A stretch of DNA of 64,000 nucleotides from Elgaria multicarinata webbii (taxonomy: Eukaryota > Chordata > Lepidosauria > Squamata > Anguidae). Where the stretch lies: assembly GCF_023053635.1 (NCBI RefSeq), contig NC_086180.1:91303447-91367446 (forward strand), in the 5' to 3' direction. A program made the position numbers and the translations under genes. This document shows, piece after piece, positions 48,401 to 60,400 of this stretch (position 1 is its first letter; each line of letters starts with the position of its first letter). The notes under the pieces are model-generated. The model had not been told where the DNA came from, ran no database searches, and saw nothing but the letters and a program-made list of their open reading frames with translations.

Positions 48401-51400
48401 GATGATACTGCACTCTAAGGCTCTGTTCACATAACACTTTTCTCAATGGTGGTGTAACAACTCCACTGTGAAGTTAAAACCATCACTGAGAAAAGTGTTG
48501 TCTGGAGGGAAAATTCCACCCCACCCTAAATTTCCACACTGTGCAGAGGAGAGTTCCTGCACAACAGTTGTGTTCCATGTTGTTTGAAGGGCTCCATGGA
48601 GTTTCCCAATGGCCATGGAGTTCCCTGGCAAGAGCAGTGAAAGGAGGGAGTGCTGCTCTAGGAGAGCCGCTGGCGTTGGGGTTTTTTGCAGCAATGGCTG
48701 ATGGGATACTATTGGGAGGAGAGAGGGCAGAGGAACTGTCAATCAAACGCTGCATTGACTTTTACTCCACTCCACAGGCTACACCCACACACAATGGTGG
48801 AATTATAACATGTTGAGTGGTGAGTAGAATCATAGAATAGCAGAGTTGGAAGGGGCCTACAAGGCCATCGAGTCCAACCCCCTGCTCAATGCAGGAATCC
48901 ACCCTAAAGCATCCCTGACAGATGATTGTCCAGCTGCCTCTTGAAGGCCTCTAGTGTGGGAGAGCCCACAACCTCCCTAGGTAACTGGTTCCATTGTCAT
49001 ACCCCCTACAAACTCCACCGTTGAGTGGAGTTTTCCCACTGAGTAAAGAAATGTGTGAAGTGAGCCTAAGAATTGCCAGTCAAAATTTTAAGTTCTGAAT
49101 ATTAGCTTAAAAGTCTTGATCAAGAAACCCATAGTATTGGCCTGGTGATCTTGTTGGATCCAGAAGAAACTACTGGTGCCACTGATCGTGAGCTGTTAGT
49201 GACATGCGTAATGATCCTGGCAGCTATCTGTGGCATTTTGCGCCAATGATCTCACTTGTGCTTGGCAGAGAGCTCCCAGAAGTTGCAAATGGTCAGTTAT
49301 TTCCTTGGCACCTGCTTCTAGGTTTCTTATTTCCACCTCTCCCAAGAACTTTGCATTAGCTCTGTTGGCTGTGAACAACTAGGAAACTTCCTTGACCATT
49401 TATTTGAAAAGCTTCATTTTGAAATTACAATTCTCTTTTAGAATCCAGCAATTGCTGACATCTACACTGAACATGCGCATCAAGTTGTGGTTGCCAAGTA
49501 TGCTCCCAGTGGCTTCTACATTGCATCTGGAGGTATAGTTTAATATCAATATGCATACAATGCAGTGCAATATTGCTACTACCCATTTTTTCCAAAAGAA
49601 GTGTTCAGTTATCTATGGCTGAAATTCTATGAGCTTAAGTCCATTGATTTTGGTATGCTTCTGTATGTACCTCTGTTCAGGGTTAGGGCCTGCAGCATTA
49701 TTTGTGCTTGTTACCATTGAATGTGTGGGTCTTAGTAGTGTAACCTGGAGGCTATGACACTGAGGTGCAGAAAAGTCCCTGGTATTCACCTTGCTACCCT
49801 TAGGCAAGCCACTCTTAGCCTCCACCAGCTATGTGAAATGTGGGTTTACCTTACCAGCGTGTTGTAAGGGCTTGAAAGAGAATGCATGTGAAGTGCTTTG
49901 AATATTCTAAAGTGATATATAAGTGTCAAATAGAATCGTGGCTAGAAATGGCTGTATAATTGTTTCCAAATGGAACATAGTTGTTTTGAGCCCCAAAACA
50001 AAGTCTCTTTGCAAAATCTGTAGCAGTTTTCCATTTGCCACCTTAAAGAATTAAAAATGGCAAGGGACTCCTTTTCATACACTGTCTTAAACGTTTGTCC
50101 TTTATTTTTCCAGGAAAGCAATGCTTCCAAATATACTGCCTTGTGATATCTAGTATAGCCACAGCTGTGCACATTTTGCATTAAAAAAATGAAGCTTGTG
50201 ACTCTTATAGATTATGCAAATTAAGCAGTTTGTCAGAACGTCATTCAATCCCCCAGTTTGTAACAAAATGGTACCAACAATCACCAGAAAAAGTCAACTT
50301 TTAAAAGAATTGTGCACCTGGTACCATCCTTACTTTGCACTTCTGTAGCATTGCTAAATACATACTATCTGGATATAAAATGAATGACTTTAGGTTCAAA
50401 TCTCAAAAGAAATAGCATTAGCACTCAAAAAAGAGCGCCCATTAACAACTTCGGTTGGTATGCCAACTACGCCCGTTCCTGGATAGGAATAACCTAGCCA
50501 TGGTCATTCATGCACTGGCCCTACTGTAACACGCTCTATGTGGTGCTACCCGTGTGTGGTTCGGAAGCTGCAGCTAGTGCAGAAAGCAGCAACTCAATAA
50601 ACTAGGGTGCTCATGGGGACACCTAGCTCTGCCCACATAAAACCTGTGTTAAAAGAACTGCACTGGCTGCCTGTTAGCTATTGAGCCACATACAAAGTTA
50701 TGTTGTTATCCTACAAAGCCCTAAACAATTTGGGACCAGGATTATAAGGGAACAGACCGCCCTCCCTTATATACACACCCAGACAACAACTACGATCCTC
50801 AAAGATGGCCCTACTGGCCATTCCGAAACGAATGGAATGCTGCCATGAAGAACCTCAGTGGCAGGGCCTTCTCTGTGGTGGCACCCACCCTCTGGAGGGC
50901 CCTCCCTCGTGCGGTTCAGGAGGCAAAAAACATTTCTTTTAAATGTCTCCTGAAGATATGCCTTTTTACACAGACTTTCCCTGGTCTTTAATGTAGCTGG
51001 TTTAAACCATGCTACTTAACCACAAAATGGTTATGCATTCCATTAACCATTTTGTGATTAAGCAGCATGGTTTAGCATGTTGTCTGAATGAGGCCATTGC
51101 CTTTTAAACTTCACATGTTCTCAAATTATACTTATATTTTATGGTTTTTTAATTGTGCACTGCCCAGAGAGTTTTGGCCGATGGGCAGTATAAAAATTGA
51201 ATAAATAAATGAATATACAATTAACTTCAAGGGAATCTAGGTATTTTCCCACCATTCTCTTCCCACTAGCTTACTATCTACTTGGCCAACTAGCTTACTA
51301 TTTACTTGGCCAACACCTAACTTTTTCTACACCCAAAAGTGAGGGTAAGTTAATAATAACATCTAGTGCATAAGCAAAAGCAAATGGGCCCCAGGCTCAA

Positions 51401-54400
51401 AGGGGTTACAGTCTAAATTGGTAGACAAATAACTTTAAAATTAAGCAAGCTTTTGACAGAAGTGTGCTTTCCACAAATTCAAAATAGCAAAAACCTCATG
51501 ATTGTAGAAAGAAAAGCAAACATTTTGTGAGAGATCTTATTACCTATCCTAATTCCCATCCTGTTTGACTATTTATCACAAGGGATATGTACGTCCTTGC
51601 AGATTCCTTTAAAAATCCGCATAGAGGTATTTTTGCACTAAAGAGTTTATTTATTTACAATATACTATTCCCCAAAAGATTTCAGAGTGATGAACAACAA
51701 ATAGAATAAAATAATATAAGGAGGAAGGAACCTCTCGTGCAAGCACTGAGTCATTACTGACTCTTGGAGGGACGCCAGCTTTCACTGACGTTTTCTTGGC
51801 AGGCCTTATAGCGGGGTGGTTTGCCGTTGCCTTCCCTGGCTGTTATTACCTTTCCCCTAACTAACTGGGTACTCATTTTACCGACCTTGGGAAGATGGAA
51901 GGCTGAGTTGACCCGAGCCGGCTGCCTGAAACCAGCTTCCACTGGGATCGAACTCAGGCCATGGGGAGAGTTTCAGCTGCAGAAACTGCTGCTTTACCGC
52001 TTTCTGATAAAACCTGAGTTCTGGTAAAATCATGGCCATTCATTCAATGAAAGCTCCCTGAAACAACAATGTTTTCAGAAGGCGCCAGAAGCAATACAAC
52101 ATGGATGCTTGCCTGACCTCCAAATTTGTCTTGCTGAGTTTGGTCAGAATGAACATGATCCCGTCAACTGAAAATAGAAAATGCATTTTTGCCCAAACTC
52201 CGTGCCAGTTGCAATCTCTGATGGGCAAAGCAGCTGGCCTGTATAAAGAAGGGGAATTGGCTTGGCTGGACAGTGGCCTCCTGAAGTAGTCTTGAGCATG
52301 GTTGGACGTCATTGGGTCATGTCAGTCATTGAAGGCCCTGTGTATGCATGGTTTCCAAACTTCATGCGTGGTGGGGTAGGGTGGCATGGGGGTAGGCCTA
52401 TCCCCTGCCTCGGTTGCTGCTTATGAACAGCACTGGCAATGTAAGCGGCCTGACCCTTTGCTTATTCCTGGCTTGAGCAGTTGCCTTGGATTACCTTGCT
52501 GCGGGGTGGTGCATTTGGCCCTGGCCGGCATGGCACTGGTGTATGAGCCTGTGCTTCATTCCAATGGAAGGCACAGGCTCAAGTCCATTCTCCTGGGATT
52601 CTGTCCTAACTTACTTAGCCTCACAATATATAGCCAATCCCATTGTTTAACTTAAAACTAACATTGCAAAGTGATGTGAAGCTTGTTTTTGAATAGCATG
52701 AAACTATGTAATGAAGTCTTAAAGGTAAAGACATTTGGTTGATATGTTTATTCTCACCAATAAACTTTCTAGAGATCTCAGTAGTGGGTAAAATAGAAAC
52801 ATTGCTGCTGTCTATATACAGTATTTTTAGAAGCACCTTAGGAAGTGACCACCTCCTTATTAGACTTTGAAATGCTGTCTGCTGCGCAGTAATGGCAGGT
52901 TTCACAAACAAGGGCTTCAGCCTCCATTGAGTAGGCAGAAATTACATAGATCAGGAAATCCAAGGAGGAGATTAAACAAAGTTTAATTCAAAGTTAGAAA
53001 GATGCCGTCTTAGTATACCAGTGACTTATGGGGTTTTTGTAAAGGCATTTGAAAAATGAAGTCTATTTTGCCTATATTCAGGACATTTGTATTAGAATTG
53101 TTTTTGGAATGTTTTGCATGTTTTTGGAAGTGGACACGCAGCCCCCAGCATTCCTGGCCATTGGCAATGCTGGCTGGGGCTGATGTTGAAGTCCAAAACA
53201 TCCCAGGTTGGGAAAAGGCTTCTCTGCTTCTTATGTATGTTTGTGCTGTTCATAAGGTATGTTTGTATTTGCTTTGGTTTTTTAAGTCTACTTCCAAAAA
53301 CACCCAGGATCAAATATGTCCTGAATATAGGCAAAATGGACTTGATTTTCCAAAAGACTTAGTAAAAGTAATGAGATAAACATAGCTAAACATCTTGATT
53401 TGTTCAAGTCATGTACAAGCCAAGTTATGTATAAGATTATAGCCAACAGTGCCTATGGTTCAACGTCCTGAGAGAATTGTTCCAAAACTTTTCAGATAGC
53501 CACTATATCATGGTAACTACAGTTTGTTTAAAATTCTAGCACTTGTGATGTGCACAATGGCAAGCTCTTTAGAACTGGCATGCCTGTGAGTGTGACAATT
53601 TGATGGTCATGCAACAACTTAATCTTTCTGGAACCATGACTTTATGACAGATATCTCCGGAAAACTTAGAATTTGGGATACTACACAGAAGGAACATCTT
53701 CTGAAATATGAATATCAGCCCTTTGCAGGAAAGATAAAAGATATTGCATGGACTGAAGATAGCAAGAGGCTTGCTGCTGTTGGAGAAGGACGAGAAAAGT
53801 AAGTGGGGAAACAAAGTATTAATCAGTCTCTCACATTGCTGCAGAAGAACTTAGCTCATTATTGTGTTTTAATTTCAAGATTCACAGTTAATAGCTATTC
53901 ATTTGATAGCTTAGACATCTCTTAATAGCATACATCCTTGGAAACAGGCTGCAGAAGCAAAGCATGCATTCTGAAATGGCATCAAGCAGCAATAACAAGG
54001 GTTCGCTAGTATTTTAGTCTTGGGCAGAAGGACCTACAATCCAAGGGTACCTGCAATTCAAGCTCCTTCTTCCTCTTGAACTCCCAAAGTGCTTCTTAAA
54101 ACATTCCCTAAGCTTAAAATGCAGCTGGTGGTTGGTATGAGGACTTCTTTTTTAAAAACAAAAAACAGAAATACAGCTTCCTGGGGCATTCCAGTATTTC
54201 CCCATATAATTGTATCTAAGACTAAAGTTGTTTTTTTAAAGAATTCCTGTGTTTGGGGTTAGAGGAAAGGGGACAGTCCTGTTGTCTTTAAACATAGTCA
54301 CCTTTTTATAGCCCTGTCTCGGCTTTAAAGGATGTTAATATGATCTGATCATTGTAACGAATTCTGTCCAGTTCGTAGAGCCTCTTCTATTTCAGAAGCT

Positions 54401-57400
54401 GAAAAGATCTGTGAAGAAATGGAGTTGTCTGCTGCTGTGCCAAAGTATGGTCTGAGATGCATTTATTTCTAGAAACATCAGAACTGTGATTTGTTCTGTA
54501 CCTTTGGATACTGTGGACCTATTGGTTCCCTTCTGAGGAGCCTTATTAGTATGAAGAAATGTGCATATTTTTTCTTGCAGCATTCTTACCCAAGAAATAG
54601 GCTCCTATCAATAACTTGAGGAGTTAAGAAGTCATAACTATGTCAATACTTCGAATCATAGAATAGTAGAGTTGGAAGGGGCCTACAATGCCATTGAGTC
54701 CAACCCCCTGCTCAATGCAGGAATCCACCCTAAAGCATCCCTGACAGATGGCTGTCCAGCTGCCTCTTGAAGGCCGCCCTTGGTCATTGGTTCCATTGTC
54801 ATACTGCTCTAACAGTCAGGAATTTTTCCTGATGTCCAGCTTTAAAGATGTCACTGTGTAAATCAACCACTGTGTAAATCAACACAGTAAAATCTGAATT
54901 GATTGACACAGAGAACTCACTTCCTTTTTTTGCTGATATATATAATGCAAATGGAATTTGTTTAGGAGCAACTGCTTGGTTAGGGTTAAATAAAACATGT
55001 TGATCAGCTTTAAATGTTTGAATGCTGTGCAGTGTTGAAATGATAGAAACAATCTTAGTCTTTAAAAGTAGCTTCTTTTTCCTGAAGCTGCTTTTAAAGA
55101 CTAAGATTCAGTATTGTATTACAGAGTGTTGTTCTTTCATCTCTGGATTCATGAAGTAAGTGTCCTATTTCATTATAGCATTTGTTTATATGTAATGGAG
55201 AAAGCACTTGAATGCCATAGGAGGCAAGGCTGAAATTGCTGAATTAGATTAGATCTAATTTTTATTGTCGTGTACATTAAATACTTTGGCTGTACGCTAG
55301 GAGTCAAGCCCTGCTTCATCATTTTTATGTGACTTGATTTGTTTCTTGCAAACAGATTTGGAGCAGTGTTTCTGTGGGATACCGGTTCTTCAGTAGGTGA
55401 GATCACTGGACACAACAAAGTGATCAATAGTGTGGATATCAAGCAGACAAGGCCCTATCGCCTGGCGACTGGCAGTGATGACAACTGTGCAGCTTTCTTT
55501 GAAGGACCACCATTCAAATTCAAATTTACAATAAGCGTGAGTTGACCCTCTTGGCTCCTTTTGTGCAAACTTTATTGCCAGGATACGCGCAGGCGCGCAC
55601 ACGCACACAAACCATGCTGCTTAACCACAAAATGGTTAGCGGAATGCATTGACAATAATGCATTCCATTAACCATTTTGTGGTTAAGCAGTGTAGTTTAG
55701 CGTGTTGTCTGAACCAGGCCACGCACACACTACCCCTGCACAAGTAGAAAGCACTTTTCACACACACATCAGGGAAGTGGCCCTGGGGTGTTCCAGTGGG
55801 CATGTAGAAGGAAGAAAAGAATGTAAAAGCCCCTGCAAGCATAAGATCACTTATGGCACTTTGGAACCCACTCACAGTATTTTGCAACAAATTGTGGGAA
55901 CCTACATCTCTTTGCAGTTAAGTTAGGATTGTAAATCCTTCCACAGTGAGAGTGGAAGGATTTTAATACCCGAAAGCAATTGTCTTGCAGTGCAATTAAG
56001 TGATCAGTTTCCATTCTGGCCTGAAGCTGTCTAGATTTAAACTTAAACTTCTTTATCTGCTCAGGTCAACAGAACTTGGATCTTCAGAGAATGTTTCAGG
56101 AGTCCCCTTTCATGCATTACTTGCATAAAGGAGTTCTCGAACAATAGGGGCAATAGGGTTCATCTGCAAGGGGAAAAGCCTATATGCGTGTAGGTCTAGG
56201 ACCGAGATCCCTGTGTAATCAGAGTTCTAGGGAGGCCTACACATTTACAGATCTATGTGTGTGGGCTTTCCCACTTGCAGAAGTCCATAGTTAATGCAGA
56301 GACATTGTGGGTGAGGCAAAAGAAAGTTGTGCAGCCCTTTGATCATGCGAGTAGCACTTCACATCAGTTATATGTGATGTGAAAGGGGTTGCTATTACTT
56401 GGATTTCTTGTAACTATTTTTTTCTGAATACATATCCAAGACTCCAGCAAAATACAACTCTTCGAGAAGACAGGTAGACTGGCACATATAACGTGCACAC
56501 ACTTTTTTGTTCAAGGGTGTGAAACTAAAATTGCATTGAAAGCCAGTTCCGTATTCTTTTGGCCTATGCAGATGTGGCTGAAGCCATGTAGAGCCTACAT
56601 GTAATAGAGGATCATACTTGCACCTGTATGCCCAGATCCACGTCAAATGTGTACACTAGAAGTCATGGCCAAATAATACCCCATGGGTGACACCTGTAGG
56701 CCAACCTTCCCTAACTTGATACTCTCCAGATGTTTTGGGGCAGAAAGGAGTTGAAGTCCAAAATTACCCAGAGGACACCAGGTTGAGGAAGGCATCTGAA
56801 ATTAGCATGCAGCTTTTGAGCAGGTTCAGATCAGTGCAAGTGGGTGCAGTCTTGATCCCTCACATCTGAAAAGGGCTTTTGTAAATGTATATATGCATTT
56901 TTAATCTGCCCTATAACTCACTTTCACTGCTATGTATAGCAGCTTTAGCTATGACGTGTAATGTCTGCGTGGCTTTGAGAACTAGGCACCTTAGCAACAG
57001 ATGCAGCGGCACTCCTGACAACATCACTTATCCATGTTAGAGAGAGCGATGAATGAGGCACTGCAGATTAGCCCACGATCTTTGGAGGGTGAGTTCTGCA
57101 GGTAGCCTCTATTGAGATAGAGGATGGATATAGATCACTTTCCAGGGTTTGCTTGTAACAACTTGGCATCTGGTTGTCTGTTTCATCCTACAAAATGTAA
57201 TGGAAGATTTAACATTTTTGTGGTTGAATTGTCAACTCACCAAGAGCACTTGAATTATCTGTGTTGTACAGAAGGACAGTGCCGTTCTTAGGCCCCATCT
57301 TCTGGGCTGTTCCCTAGTCTAACTGCTGGTTGATGACCTAGCCAGCCATCGTTCCCCATGGAGTTCTGAACGCTTTGCACAACACAGGAGAGATTGGAGC

Positions 57401-60400
57401 TTCTTGCACAATCCACAACAGGCTGATGATAGAAAGCAACTAGCACAGGGGTGGGCAACCTCCAGCCCTAGAAACGTTGTTGAATTGCTACTCCCCTCAT
57501 CCCCCACTATTTATGCTGGCTATGGCCGATGGGGGTTGTCATCCCATAGCATCTGGAAGGCCAGAGGTTGCATACCCCTGAACTAGCAGAAGAAAATCAG
57601 CTGGAGTAATCCATTTGGGAACTGAAGTTGTATTTTTCTTCTACAGGACCACAGCCGTTTTGTAAACTGTGTGAGGTTTTCTCCTGATGGAAATAGGCTT
57701 GCCACAGCCAGTGCAGATGGCCAGGTAACATTAGCCGTGTCTTACTAATAAGGTGCAAGTGAGGTGGGGAGTGGGGTGGGGGGGGTAGAGAAGAGCCTCT
57801 ACAGCTTATGCTTTGAATGCAAAAGATTCCAGGTTCTGTCCCCAACACCTCCAGCGAAAAGGATTTCTGTGAGCAGGGCCAGGAAGGGCCCGTGTTTCAG
57901 GCTCTGCAGTCATAGCCAGGCAGTGGAGAGGACACTGAACTAAATGAACTAGTTGCCTGATTCTGTATAAGGCAATCATAGGTTTGTAAGTGGAGAAGTT
58001 TCCTTTGCTGTTTAGGAGATTATTATTATGTGATTGATGTACATGGCACTTTCGAGGAACTTGTGCTTTAAAATCAGTGCTGGGGAAGATAATAGAGCCG
58101 GGAGAGAATGTGATCAAAAGAAGTTACATATTGAGCTTAGGGAATGAGGGTTAAAGGGTTCTGCTAAAGCCCTTGCAGAGATGATAATTTTGAAGGGGGG
58201 GGGGGGAGAGGTGGTACCATGTACAGCTTGAATGTGGAATGTGAAACTTCTTTCACTTAAAAGTATCTGCCAGGGCAGTGACTATTTTAACATAGAGGCA
58301 CAGCTCTGGCTTTGGAAAAGTGGAAAAGTCCCATTGCAGCAGGAGCTGCAAACTTAGCAGTTTCTTGTATTTCAAGTGCTTGGATGCTTAGATCACTACT
58401 TTTTATTAAAAGTGCATTTAGTGTTTTCTGACTGTTGTGAAAATGTCAAATCAAGATTTTCAACTTCGCTCTTTCCCTATATACTGAAATACTAGCAGTT
58501 TCTTTTAAAGTAGTCCCATATGTAATTGCTACAAAATACTTAACTAATGGATGTTTGTCTCCCTTTGGTTTTAAAAGATTGTTATTTATGATGGCAAAAC
58601 TGGAGAAAAAGTTGGAGCTCTAGGCGGAAGTAAGGCACATGATGGAGGCATTTATGCTGTAAGTATGTCTGCTTCTCTGCCCCCCTTCCTTGACTGGATT
58701 GGGAACATATATTGATTGAAACATGCATCTCAGTCCCATGAAACTGCTTTTATTTCAAGGGCATAAATCATGCCTTGCTCCATAGCACCTAAAATTTCAT
58801 ATTATGTTAGCCAGGTGTGGCAGAGTTGCTCAGTCACTTGTCAGACACTTTGGCAAAATTTCCCCTAAAAGGCAGAGCATAAATCATGTAAATACATTTT
58901 GTCTAGCTGTGCCTCAGTGGGTTCACTGCATAACTGATAAACTTTTACTGTGAGATGCCTCTGGCTTTATTATGGGGACTGACCTCGCATGAGGTCTTCC
59001 AACTCACGCTCTGGAGAACAGTGTCCCTGGGAATTCAGACACAGGCCATCCCTGATGCAAAGGGTGGGGCTATAGTTTTAAATCTCCTGTTTTCTTTGAA
59101 CAGATTAGTTGGAGTCCAGATGGCAGTCGCCTGCTTTCTGCTTCTGGAGACAAAACTGCTAAGATCTGGGATGTTGGTGCCAATAGTGTAGTGAATACAT
59201 TTAACATGGGATCGAATGTACTGGATCAGCAGTTGGGTTGTCTCTGGCAAAAGGGCCACTTGTTGACTCTCTCTCTTTCTGGCTACATCAACTATCTGGA
59301 TGAAAACAACCCAGACAAACCTCTTCGCGTCATAAAGGTCTGTTGGATCATTATTAAAGGGTCAATAGTTTTAGTAAAGTTAAAGAAACCATTCTTAGAT
59401 GTTTGGAGGTGGGGAATCATCATAGAACAGGAAAAGCTAACCTCTCCTGGGAGCACGTTGATCAAAACACAGTATATTCCAGTTGCTTTCAGGCAGTGGC
59501 CAGGATCCAAAGAATCATAAACTAGATCTGTATGCCAAGCCCAAAGGACTTTTGATTTGTTCCTCTTAAGCAGCAATCTGTCTCTCCTTGCCCTCCTTTC
59601 CCCCCAACATTGCCACAAGGCAAACCTCTTTTGGAACTGAGGGGAAGTTTGGGTACAGTAATCTGTCATTGGCTAAGAAAAGCCCCTTGCAATTGGCATG
59701 CAGAACTAGCTGCCTGAGCCTTTGGATCATGGCCCCTGCCTGTGAAGCTCCCTGCGTCTCTTGTCCTTTCTATCCGCAATGTACCTCTGGGTGGGGTTTC
59801 CGTTCCTCCTGCCCATTATCAGTCATTTGGAGATAAACTTCTCTCTTAAATGGCTCTGCTGTTCACCCCATTATCCCTAGAACCCTCACACCGTACACTC
59901 CTCTCTTCTCCAAATCTATCCTGAAAACTCAGCTTTCCCAGGTAGCCTTCGGCACAATCTTAGTCCCCGTCCTCTATAGAAACTAAGCCAAGGTACATGG
60001 TACTGAATAGAATGTGTGTTCTTTCCCTTTTACCGTCATTGCCTCCTTCCTCATCCATATCCATGTGAGGTTCTCTGGGCTTGTTCTTGTGTTATTCCAT
60101 GTTCTTACATTATTCCATGAGGCACTACACACCTTGATGACTGCACAGTAGTCATAAAAGGTCAAACATTCATGCAGTGTAAAGTGTCTCTTAGGATTGT
60201 AGAGAGGGTAATGGGTTTGGATCACAATGCTACTGTGACTGTATAGTTCAGTAGCATGAAATATTTTTAAAAGTGCTAAAAGTTCATGATCAAAGCTCAA
60301 AAGTGCTTATGATTATATCAGACTTTTCTTTTTCTTTCTTTTTCTTGCATTGGGCAATATTGGAATGCAGGGAAATTAGATCCATAGCATGTAATAGGGT

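Larger units (their letters stand above)
30002..49441 (+). other. WDR1 intron 2 (19.4 kb) and its contents
   Basis: A GT-AG intron. It contains an L2 tail (30,778-30,885), a MITE (31,549-31,787), a copia element (32,553-38,488), SINEs, LINE ends, a gypsy element (40,662-44,899), a CA-rich microsatellite near 46,000 and a composite DNA element with CR1 (48,417-49,070). Stretches without a recognised element are 30,002-30,777, 30,886-31,548, 31,788-32,552, 38,706-39,523, 39,896-40,656, 44,905-45,257, 45,383-46,634, 47,566-48,040 and 49,071-49,441. None shows a supported exon or RNA gene. Confidence 0.85.
49533..53650 (+). other. WDR1 intron 3 and its repeats
   Basis: GT-AG intron of 4.1 kb. 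It contains a MIR-like SINE (49,735-49,930), an L2-like LINE with a nested MITE (50,440-51,215), a LINE end holding a SINE (51,645-52,320) and a foldback element (53,061-53,341). A 24-bp unit with actagcttacta is duplicated at about 51,266-51,314. 49,931-50,440 and 52,321-53,040 hold nothing I recognise. Confidence 0.8.
53799..55355 (+). other. WDR1 intron 4
   Basis: GT-AG intron, 1.56 kb. It holds a CR1 end (54,654-54,842) and a 25-bp hairpin (55,051-55,108). Nothing else is recognised. Confidence 0.8.
55537..57646 (+). other. WDR1 intron 5
   Basis: GT-AG intron, 2.1 kb, with three MITE-like elements (55,609-55,720; 56,701-56,794; 57,447-57,580). No other feature is recognised. Confidence 0.8.

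Noticed and set aside
49196-49378. Short minus-strand open frame before WDR1 exon 3
   Set aside because: Sixty codons with no recognisable family or splice support; not distinguishable from chance or old repeat.
59191-59520. Plus-strand open frame overlapping WDR1 exon 8 as a separate gene
   Set aside because: It is the exon 8 frame reading on into the intron past the GTCTGT donor.
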